A stretch of 64,000 nt of DNA, from NCBI GenBank assembly GCA_010405405.1, contig MU004235.1, forward strand, positions 1,440,538 to 1,504,537. Direction: 5' to 3'. The number at the start of each line of letters is the position of its first letter. Within the stretch, counting starts at the first letter, position 1. This document shows, one piece after another, positions 1 to 8,491 of this stretch. The notes under the pieces were generated by a model that saw only the letters and a program-made list of their open reading frames with translations, searched no databases and was not told the DNA's origin. The stretch is from Microthyrium microscopicum. Lineage: Eukaryota; Ascomycota; Dothideomycetes; Microthyriales; Microthyriaceae. The position numbers were made by a program, and so were the translations under genes.

Positions 1-1700
1 CCAACTCTTGAGGAACTCCCCAAATGGGTTGTTTTGAGCGAAGTCCTGGATGAAATTGAGCGCGACGTATATTTCAATCCAGTTGTAGACGATTCCAGTG
101 GTTCCATTATGATCATGTGCAGCAATCATGAGACGTGCGCCCAACTCAAGGAGTATCTCAAACGCAGACAGCTAGTCGAAGATGCAGAGGACGAGGAATC
201 TGAGCCCCATTTCGCAGCAAGCTTTATGCTGAAGGACAAGCTGCGGAGCTATATCTACTGGAAACGGGCGTTCGCCAAGATGAATGACTCTTTGAAAGCA
301 GATGTCGCGCAATCCATGGAATCGAAAGGCGAAGCTCAGCGCGACGCCCCTCGTCGAGGGCCACCAAACAAGCGGCGAAGAGTCCGCGGCGGCGCGGCTT
401 CTGCTAGTACTGCAAGCCGAATCGAGACTTCGAGGACTGCCGGCGACAAGGAAGCGCATCTGGCCAGCTTGCTTGAAAATGAAGTGCAAGCCGTGGGTGC
501 TGATGGTCTGCCTGAAGAAGAAGTTGTTGTAGATCCGCTAAGCGACAAAGACACATACTTCGAATTGCTCGAGATGCAAGACCTGATTATCGTTCATCCC
601 TATGACGGCGACATCGACGAGCATGCGATTGAAGAAGTGCGCCCGCGCTATGTCATTATGTATGAACCAGAGGCTGCATTCATACGGCGAGTGGAAGTGT
701 ATCGCAGCTCGCATACGGATCGGAATATTCGCGTGTACTTCATGTACTACAAAGACTCCGTGGAGGAGCAGATGTATCTTGCTTCGGTCCGCCGAGAAAA
801 AGATGCATTCACTAAGCTCATCCGCGAGCGAGGAGTAAGTGGCCACAAAAATATGATGATGTTTCGGAGGCTAACGACGCGGCGTAGAACATGGCGATCA
901 CGATTGATAATGCCAAACTTGATCCCGAAGAGGCTTTCTTGAGGACTATCAACACCCGTATTGCAGGTGGCGGCCGAGTAGCTGCTGCCACCGCCGAGCG
1001 GCCTAGAGTTGTGGTCGACACTCGAGAGTTTCGTTCCTCGCTGCCGTCGCTTGTCAACGCGCGTGGAATGGATGTTGTTCCCTGCATGTTGACCGTGGGT
1101 GATTATGTCCTGACGCCAGATATTTGCGTCGAGCGCAAGTCCATCAGTGATTTGATTGGCTCGTTGAACAACGGACGATTGTTTAACCAAGCAGAGACGA
1201 TGCTGGAGCATTACAAATTTCCAATGCTACTGATAGAGTTCGACCAAACGAGAAGCTTCACGCTCGATCCGTTCACTGACTTGTCGGCTGGTCCACAGAG
1301 TGCTTTGTCCTCTGCGCCAGACTTGCAGTCGAAGATTGTGCTTTTGACTCTCGCTTTTCCCCGAATGCGCATCATTTGGTCGAGCTCGCCGTATCAAACG
1401 GCCGAGATTTTCGAGGAGTTGAAAAAGCTGAACGACGAGCCAGATCCGCGCAAAGCTGTGAATATGGGTATACAAGAAGGTGATGATGCGGAGACAGTGC
1501 GTCCATTCAATCAACTTCCCATAGACATGCTTCGAGAGATTCCAGGAATCAACGAGAAGAACATCACTCGACTAAGCTTGGATATTACCAATATCCATGA
1601 GCTGGCGAATTACGAAGAAGACGATATTTGCGCAATGGTAGGTCGTGAAGCTGGTCGCCAGATCTATCGGTTCTTCAACCGAAATATTGGCCGAGACTGA
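1..1700 (+). CDS. RAD1: DNA repair endonuclease XPF/Rad1 (C-terminal part, 5' end outside window)
   Basis: Structure-specific endonuclease of nucleotide excision repair, working with the ERCC1/Rad10 partner in the nucleus. The frame is open from base 1, so the N-terminal helicase-like region lies upstream. Two exons are visible, 1-834 and 888-1700, joined in phase 0 by a 53-nt intron (GTAAGT donor, GCTAACG branch site, TAG acceptor); 548 residues are seen. Exon 2 carries the ERCC4 nuclease motif GDX(n)ERKX3D, read as GDYVLTPDICVERKSISD near 1098-1150 and followed by LIGSLNNGRL, almost identical to the animal protein. The C-terminal (HhH)2 dimerisation domain follows (PIDMLREIPGINEKN to the end). 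The start is not in the window, so length cannot be compared. Confidence 0.96.
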
Positions 1701-2049
1701 GCTGTTGGCCGTGTCTAGTGTAATTAGTAATTGTCTAATGAAAGCTGCATGGCCATCTCAGCGTACCGTGAAATTGGTGGGCTGGAACTGTAATCTGGAT
1801 TACCCCTTTTCCTAATTAGCACATCTGCCCCATGTCAGTCTTAGTCTTGTTCTTGCGACAAGCGGGCCGACATCAGTATGGTCAACTCGCAAGCAGAGTA
1901 CACATACCTTCCCATTAGAACTGACTGCTTCATTACGGCAATGTAGCCCTCGCGTGCCGATGGGCTTCTAATTCAGGGGCTTGGTCGGTCGCGTAGCGAG
2001 TGAAGTATACGGTCGTGGGAATCGAGCGCGGAGGTTCGGACAAGGACGC

Positions 2050-2165
2050 GGCGAAGCGAGGGAATGAGGGAACGCGGTATGAAGGCCAATCCAAGCTAAC
2101 CATCCATGCATCACCAAGACTACCAGTATTACCGTTATGAGTTCGGTGAGGGAGAGGGAGAGGGA
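2050..2165 (+). repeat. diverged intergenic repeat, copy 1
   Basis: The core reads CCATCCATGCATCACC, then CCAGTATTACCGTTATGAG, preceded by a GAGGGAATGAGGGAACG purine stretch. The same order of blocks recurs at about 2545-2690 and 2850-2965. Copies are clearly related but heavily diverged, so the duplication is old. Confidence 0.5.
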
Positions 2166-2544
2166 GGACAGAGCCGGGGTTAGGGCGGTGCTTCGAAAAG
2201 GGGTATTATGAGTCTGCGAAAGTTCAAGTCAAACCAAAGCCTTCTATCTACGCACCTATCGAGAGTTTAGTCTTGTTGTAAGTAGCATGGCCTTGTTTCA
2301 TACTTGCTTGAGCTTTTAGTTATGCGTGCTTCAAGGTTCTAATAAAAACGGTTACTGTCTTTAGCAAAAACTGAAGTCGAAGACTTGTCAGAACGAATTT
2401 GGGGAGCTCTTCAATTTCAAAGTTAGTAAGTGCTGTTGTAAATGCTTGATGTGCTTACTTGAGTCATTCTACCTCATCATACATGGTTATGAGAGAGTCT
2501 CAAACTGCTCTCCGTGCTTGAAGATGTTCGATATCGAGGTAAGG

Positions 2545-2690
2545 TAATTGAGGAAAGGGATTCGAGGAAGGGTATTCGAGGGAACGGTTTGGAAAAGTAA
2601 ATCGTAATCGGTGCCAAATATCATCCAACCACACCAATATTACCAGTATAAATCGTGCGTCGAGTTCGATCGCGGCTCGGAGGGCTTTCG
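2545..2690 (+). repeat. diverged intergenic repeat, copy 2
   Basis: Blocks in order: GAGGAAGGGTATTCGAGGG, CATCCAACCACACCAATATT, ACCAGTATAAATCGTGCG, GAGTTCGATCGCGGCTCGG. It matches copy 3 best, including the trailing TTCGATCG block. Confidence 0.5.
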
Positions 2691-2849
2691 AAATGGAAGT
2701 TGATCATCCTGCAAACACGTTACGTAGAAACTTGGTATCTGAGCTATAGCTTGATACAAATGTCAGCGGCGAATCAAATCGTCATTCGTACCTTAGACAA
2801 TCGATTACATGTTGCTTGTCTGCTTTTCTGACTTCACGATTTCGGCGGT

Positions 2850-2965
2850 TACGAGGAAGAGGGAATGGAAGGAATCGCATTTCGGTCGGCCCATCCATCA
2901 AACTCCAGCCTCGCCAGTATTACCAGTATGAAATCGTTCTCGTTCGATCGTGCGGTATCGGTAGG
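2850..2965 (+). repeat. diverged intergenic repeat, copy 3
   Basis: Blocks in order: ACGAGGAAGAGGGAATGG, CCCATCCATCAAACTCCAG, CCAGTATTACCAGTATGAAA, CGTTCGATCGTGCGG. It is the most complete copy; a short fragment (GCAGCCAGTAATACCGCG) near 3850 may be a further remnant. Confidence 0.5.
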
Positions 2966-4954
2966 GGTATTTTACTTTGCTGGAACTGTAATACCTCGTG
3001 GTTAATCCATCTTTCTCTTCCACTGCTACTGAAGACTGACAGAGCACTTTAACTTGACGAAAGCATCAGTCGATACGCTCATACTTTTGTCAAAACAATC
3101 GAACTGGATTGCAAGCCTGGGGGTTTCACTTACCGGCTGCGGCTCTTGCTGAGTATTCGCAATGTTGTATGACAACCAAATGTACAACTCTCAATCTGCA
3201 GATGTGACGGTGACGCTCTTGCCTCATTCCAAGCTCTTTTCTTTAGTCAAAAGCTTGAAACGGCTTCAATATGAAGACCTCTGTCACCGGCGTAAGGGTA
3301 GCTTCGAGGGAGGCATTCCAGTCGCTTTTAAAGCGTCTTTGTCCATGCATTTTGTCACATACTATGATCAGTTAGCAAGATGATAAGACCAGGTGAACCA
3401 AACTAGATAAACTCCTTCTTACTAACCTTTGCCTTGAGATGTTATCCTAGGTGGGGCCCACTTGTAGCGACCTCTGTTTCCAAATCTAATCTCATGATTC
3501 TCAAAAAGCACAAGTCCAGGCCAGCTCCGATGGGATTGATTTCCGTAGCTAGAGCATAAGCACTTGACTACACCCTGTAGATACGGCAGGAAATATGAGT
3601 CATTGGCGTCGCGTTCCGTCTTGAAGTGCCATGTAAAGAATCCGTATGCTACGAGGAGGTTGCTTTGAATCGGTTGCAAGGCGCAAACTTTCTTATCCAG
3701 GAGTCGTGAGATCTCTTTCCCATGCTCTTAGATATTTTACAATGGTGGGCCTTTTTGTTGGATTCAATTAGATGCTTTGACGAAAGCGCACTCCGTTTGC
3801 TGTTGAGGACAATTGAACTTTGATTGTTTTTGGCCATTCAGCCACCAACGCAGCCAGTAATACCGCGCTAGTTGCTCCTTGAGAATGTTAATGAATGGTT
3901 ACTAAGGATAAAGTACAACTTGCATTGATATTTGCTGCCAGTCCGTCGATTTTCAAGGCCCCACGTGGGTTTTCTGGTATTGTTTGCCACGGCTTCAATC
4001 CGCAACCAGTGCTGCTGGAACAAATCCGAAGCTTTGTAGTGTCTCTCCGGCGTGTTAATGCTGTTTGCTGGAAGTTTGATGAAATTGTAAGACCTTTTGG
4101 GACGGAGACGGCTGGTGTGAAAGTGAAGCAAGAGTTTGCCGCTGGGTTGTAAAGATTGTTTGCCCCTGAACTCTTTGAAAAAGGTGCACAAAGGTGGCTT
4201 AGAGGCGGAGGAAGGTATGAATGGTAGACTTAAGCATACAGAAGTAGAAACAAAGGGGGTGTTAAGAAGAGAAGAGCACGAAGGCTCATAATAACAAGGC
4301 TGAAGTGTGCATGGGTAGAGAAACAGGGCAGTCAGAGACTGGAGGGAGGAGTTTAGCTTCCAACACCATGGCAATCGTGACCTGGGGACAAAGTTTGCCC
4401 CAATCTCGCGCTTCATTCGCTGCTCGCCAAGTCAAAACGGTGGAGCTGCGTGTTTAAATCCTCGGCAATGTCAATTACCAGCCGCATCTACCTCATCACG
4501 TCTACTTTTCAAGACAAAAGCTCCCGCGAGGAAACCTCTCATTTCTAGCTTAACACTCGTTCTATCTACAGAAGCCGGTGCACTTATCAACTACATGCAC
4601 CCACCCAGCCGGCCGCCTTGATTTCCATAAGCATCCCATACTCCTTACCCGCTCCTCGCCTGGCACTCCGTGCTTTTACGACCACGAAGAGACCGAGATA
4701 TACATCCCGACGACAGAAAGCAACGGCCAGCCCACCTTATACCGATATGGAGGATAGGAGGATGCCCCCGATAGCCCGTGGTCAGACGTCAAAACGAGAA
4801 ACCAAGCTTCCGCCCAATGTGAAGGAGTAGAGGAACCAGAAAAACGCAAGACTTTAACTGCTCTGGCCTTGAGAGACTTGCTTACGCTGTCAATCCCAAC
4901 GACTTGATACACTCAAGGCAGCACCACAGGAAGAGGAGAATAACAGGAGTATTC

Positions 4955-4970
4955 CCATCGAATGCGATGG
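4955..4970. repeat. 16-nt palindrome (CCATCG-AATG-CGATGG)
   Basis: Perfect 6-bp arms around a 4-nt centre. It is the leftmost member of a local family found only between about 4.9 and 9.6 kb. Its right flank (TACATATCTAATCGG) resembles the right flank of the copy at 9557 (GTACACATCTACTCGG), so the repeat is longer than the palindrome. Confidence 0.7.
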
Positions 4971-5770
4971 TACATATCTAATCGGATGGCAGCCGTCGCT
5001 TGCGCGCACCAAGGCCAGCAACTTGGAATATTGGGTTTCGAGAGGCGCTGGAGACATACAAAAGGATGCATAACATACAGATGATGGAGCGGGCTTGATA
5101 GCGGAGCACGATAAACACATGATTTGAAGGCATTGGCAGGTTTAAAGCATGAATTGAATGGTTTATTGGATCTAAGATAACACGAAAACTAAAGCTAATG
5201 GCACAATGAAATGGAATGTTTGCAGAACCGGCGAAGAGGAGCCATGGGGTAAAAGACACTCTTCAATAGGAATTGCAGTTTGATGTAGCACCCTTTAAGT
5301 GAAGATTCCTTGGGAAAGAAAGAATCTTCACCGTAAAGGCGAGATGACTGGCTGGCTGACGAGTTATAGAAACTTGGGTGCATTGTATTCTACTTCGGTC
5401 TTCTCCAAGCACCAGGGTATAGACCAAGATGCAGGAGATGATGAAGAAGTCTGGCGGGCTTAAGAGGAAGAAGAGGAAGAAGAGGAGGAGAGAGGGATCG
5501 AGGGCTTAAATAGACAACGCGGAGGATTGTTGATGCGCTAGCACCACGGAACTTGATGGAATTCTGCGCCTGATGACTATTGTCATCATCACAAGGCTTT
5601 CAAAACGCGTCAGTGGTGTTTTGAAAAAAAGAGCGCTCCATCTGCGAGCCTAGACCGAAGGGGCCACCAAATTGGACATTGTGTCTGTCCCCATTTCTCC
5701 CTATTGTAGTTGTGGCTGTGCTTCCTGTGAATATTTGCCCAGAGTCAGAAGTCAGTCAAGTGTCTGAGCC
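4971..5770. other. intergenic, candidate minus-strand promoter cassette A
   Basis: On the minus strand a TATTTAAGC box (complement of 5506-5516) is followed by a long pyrimidine tract (complement of about 5460-5505), the usual look of a fungal promoter and start region. Downstream on that strand is a perfect 10-bp inverted repeat. A 62-codon ATG frame overlaps the hairpin (5383 to 5195) but has no recognisable domain. Cassettes B and C resemble it around the TATA box. Confidence 0.4.
5299..5331 (-). other. 10-bp stem inverted repeat in cassette A
   Basis: GTGAAGATTC and GAATCTTCAC are exact reverse complements separated by 13 nt (5299-5308 and 5322-5331). In the minus-strand transcript predicted from the TATA box at 5506-5516 this would be a stable hairpin about 190 nt from the promoter. 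Confidence 0.6.
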
Positions 5771-5950
5771 GTAGTGGTGGGTTTCAGTCATTTTGGAGCT
5801 CTTGAAGCCACCGAGCGACCTGTATTGAAGCCAGCATAAACATAGAGGTCTGCCATCACTTGAGATGGTAGATATAAGGTAGCCTGTTGTCCTTCAACTG
5901 CGATGAAACTTTAGGCTACTAACGTGGATCGCCTTGCGTGAAGTGTTTGA
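5771..5950 (+). repeat. tandem duplication, left unit
   Basis: Shares with the next unit the ordered blocks CAGTCAnTTTnGnnnTCTTGA, AGCnACC, TATTG-AGCCAGC and AGAGGT. The unit contains weak palindromes CCATCACTTGAGATGG (5853) and CCTTCAACTGCGATGA (5891), which lie 38 nt apart. Confidence 0.6.
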
Positions 5951-6135
5951 ACAGTGGTGAAAGTGGCTTCCAGTCACTTTGAGGTCTCTTGAAGCTACAG
6001 AGCAACCTTTATTGCAGCCAGCGCAGACAAGAGGTTCAACCATCGCTATTCATGGTAGATAGATGAAATTATATTGCCCATCGAATGCAATGGGACTTGG
6101 AGTTGATAACGTAGATCGCGTTAGATGAAGCGTAA
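5951..6135 (+). repeat. tandem duplication, right unit
   Basis: Second copy of a unit of about 180-185 bp. The matching palindromes are at 6040 (CCATCGCTATTCATGG) and 6078 (CCATCGAATGCAATGG), again 38 nt apart, which is twice the 19-nt period seen in the arrays at 8.7-9.6 kb. The copies have diverged substantially. Confidence 0.6.
6078..6093. repeat. 16-nt palindrome (CCATCG-AATG-CAATGG)
   Basis: Member of the 16-nt palindrome family with one arm mismatch, preceded at 6040 by a more degenerate copy. It sits in the right unit of the tandem duplication. Confidence 0.65.
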
Positions 6136-7308
6136 TAGACAAATATGACGGAGTCAATCATCTACCTTGACATGAAAATTACTGCATCTTAAAGCTTTTC
6201 ATCTTCGCCCAGCCCTGCCATATATTTCAGCTTAGTAAAAACTGGTTCCAGCGCACTGGAACTTCTGAAAGCGGCGTCCCAACCACATTGAATGCCTATG
6301 CCGTCGTTCTGGTATCGAGGTAGATGTGGATTTAGATCTGATGATTGACGTACACCCAGCATCAGCCCGATAGAAGGACTTTCTGGTGCCCAATCTTATT
6401 CACCGTTGCCAAGCACCAATTCTTCTCTATATAACCCAAAGTCAAGGGTAGATGGCACAGCTATCGACTTTCCGTGATAAACCCAGAGCTCTAACAGCTT
6501 GTCCAGCAACCAGAAGGTCCAATTCCACCTCAGCGACATCTGCTCAGACTCCGAAAGCGCGTCCAGATGGTTTTCGATCACCGTGGACTGAACTTTCGCC
6601 ATGCAGACCTTCCCAAGGACCTTTCAAATACCTCCAAACTGCCCAAGTGCAGAAGCTCAGCGAATGTGGTTGAATCCCGGCCGCCACGCTGCTGTCAGCC
6701 ACATGTCCCCTGGAATCCTTTCCCTGTCTACTCGTGGTTTTCACGCCCCCTAGCCCTCTGAGCCCACAGTTCTTTCCAACTTCTCAACGACCACCGACCA
6801 CATGCCTGTGGCAACCATCGTGAACTGAAGGCAAGAGCTCACTCGTCAAACATCAGAGACAAATCGCGCTAAACTCCTCAAGGCAGGTGTCTACATCAAA
6901 TGATTTTCCAATACAGCTCTGTTGGCGAATACTCAGATCAGTGTTTTGACCGTTCCATAGCTGTAGATAGTTCCACACACAATGTAAAGATACCATAATC
7001 TACAGATAGTTGCTTCGGCATGCCACCAAGTGCCTCGCTTTGTTTTGAATCTAAACGGACTTCCCAGTGTCGAGTTACAGCTCGTTATGTATCGCATCTT
7101 CAAGCCCACAAACCTCATCGGCTGGCAGCAGATTGGCCTGAGAGCCATACAATACACCAAATCAGCGGTATCGTGACTTCCCAGGCACCTTCATTGCCCG
7201 TGACAACACTGCGCTTATCCCCAACAGGAAGGCATTGACATCAATAAGTCGAAGCCGGAGTATTGTTGATGCGGTTATTCCGTGCCAAGACTCTTGCCAT
7301 CTGATGGG
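6136..7308. other. intergenic, no supported gene
   Basis: I see no gene here. A 68-codon minus-strand frame (6602 to 6396) has protein-like composition but no start context, splice partners or family I recognise. A motif near 7256-7273 (GGAGTATTGTTGATGCGG) recurs as GGAGGATTGTTGATGCGC at 5521, next to the TATA box of cassette A. Confidence 0.5.
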
Positions 7309-7360
7309 TATTTAACCTTTCGATCCGTCCACTTCTTCCAACTTTCTTCTTCTTCTTCCC
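7309..7360 (+). promoter_or_regulatory. TATA box and pyrimidine tract of cassette B
   Basis: TATTTAA at 7309-7315 is followed by a CT-rich run to 7360. The same string of features (TATTTAA, CTTTnG, CTTCTTCCAA, TTCTTCTTCTTCC) is found on the minus strand at 10370-10318, so it is part of a duplicated cassette. A TATA box about 30 bases before a start is compatible with either Pol II or a U6-type Pol III promoter. Confidence 0.5.
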
Positions 7361-7460
7361 ACACTAGATAGGTAGATAGTTTAGGTAGCTCGTCTCGACA
7401 ACGCCTTCGCTATCGCCAGTCACGTTCTTGAACAGATTTCGCTAACTTTCTTCTTTTCAT

Positions 7461-7573
7461 AGGTGAGGGGGGAGCATCTGCTCCCTCCTCAAACTATCGG
7501 GCCCGTTACCAGTGTCTTGGACACGAGTCTTCGGACTCGAGAGGCCTTGGGCAAGCCTCTCTCTTTTTTTTTT
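7461..7573 (+). ncRNA. candidate structured RNA: four hairpins then a T10 run
   Basis: Four inverted repeats follow one another: an 11-bp stem with one G-U pair and ATCT loop (7465-7490); GTGTC-TTG-GACAC (7512-7524); CGAGTC-TTCG-GACTCG with a UUCG tetraloop (7524-7539); and GAGAGGC...GCCTCTC (7539-7561). The last stem runs directly into ten T residues at 7564-7573, as in a Pol III terminator. A pyrimidine tract with CTAAC and CATAG just upstream (7442-7462) also resembles an intron 3' end, so the RNA could be part of a spliced transcript. I do not recognise it as U1, U2, U4, U5, U6, U3, SRP, RNase P or MRP RNA. Existence of the hairpins is certain; that it is a gene is inference. Confidence 0.45.
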
Positions 7574-7610
7574 CATTGCATTCTTTGCCTTGTGCGGAGA
7601 TGTGAGGAAG
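7574..7610 (+). repeat. 37-nt tail shared by cassettes B and C
   Basis: The sequence immediately after the T10 run matches the complement of 10096-10132 at 32 of 37 positions with no gaps, and both copies directly follow an oligo-T run (T10 here, T8 there). This establishes that the two loci are paralogous. Confidence 0.7.
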
Positions 7611-8491
7611 AAATTCCTTTACCATTTGGTGGTCATTATGCTTGATATTATTGGAGTGGGGCTGTGAGAGGCATTGTTTTGATGCGAAGTCATGACTATA
7701 TTGGCAATTGATAGTATCTGAGAGAGGTCTGTGAAGATTCTGTGACCATGAGCTATGTCAGAAGCTGTATATGTTCCTTTTCTATGGTGTTTTGAGACTG
7801 CTCTGGCGGTATTGCGTGTTTGTGGGGTATAATCGGGTGGTGAATATTGGCTCAGTCATTGTGGTCAACGAGCGGGCCAGATTATCGCTACGCTGCCACT
7901 CAATGCGCCCGGATGTTATGTGCATGAGGATGAGAAGCTTTTAATTATGATCGTGTTTATGGTAAATTGCATTATCGCTGGGTATTCTGGTGGTGGAGGT
8001 ACAGTGTCTTCACAGCGATGTTGTTCAAGCAAGCCCAAATTTCTGCCACGCTGCTGACAGCGGCGGCAAAGACGATGTCCCAGCGTACATATAATTCTAC
8101 TTTCATGCTAATTCTTGTGATAATTGGAGCCCGCCAGGCATACGAGGATGGTGGAGGCTCAGTGTTACCACTCCCTCCAGGTGGGCCATAAGAATCGGCA
8201 TTGTCCCAGCGACCACGGTGGCTACCAGCGTATCTTGTGTCTACAGTCCAGTACTGGCCATCTGAAGCGATTTATTATTACCTATCTCATGTAATCAATG
8301 GGCTAGAGCCGCAGTCGAAGGCAGTACGGCGTGCATGGCAGCCAACCAGGTCGCTGGAATACGTCAGTTCTGATGGCCACCCTAAATGTTCCGTTTTTCT
8401 GCCACTTTTCTACCTGTTTACTCCTCCACAACAACACACACTTTCAAGCTTTTCACATTGACCTTACAAATACACCTCCAAGCCCACCAAG
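7611..8491. other. intergenic and upstream region of the next gene
   Basis: No supported gene. Degenerate duplicated strings occur (GGTGGAGGTACAGTGT near 7995 and GGTGGAGGCTCAGTGT near 8151). The last 80 bases are a CA/CT-rich leader ending CCACCAAG before an ATG at 8492, typical of a fungal 5' untranslated region. Confidence 0.5.

Larger units (their letters stand above)
1701..4954. other. long intergenic region with diverged repeats
   Basis: No frame here looks coding; the longest open frames are under 190 codons, have no recognisable domain, and often begin at non-ATG codons. The stretch contains purine-rich runs (for example GAGGGAGAGGGAGAGGGAGG near 2145-2165) and three diverged copies of a repeat, listed separately. 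A short string CTGGAACTGTAAT occurs near 1783 and again near 2979, suggesting that the duplicated material is larger than the cores listed. Confidence 0.6.

Noticed and set aside
2640-2680. GAGTTCGATC resembling a tRNA B box
   Set aside because: No acceptor, D or anticodon arms can be folded around it; it lies in the diverged repeat.
5195-5383. 62-codon ATG frame in cassette A
   Set aside because: It overlaps the 10-bp hairpin and has no family; the RNA structure is the better-supported feature.
6396-6602. 68-codon minus-strand frame with protein-like composition
   Set aside because: No leader, no splice partners, an upstream in-frame stop close to the ATG, and no recognisable domain.
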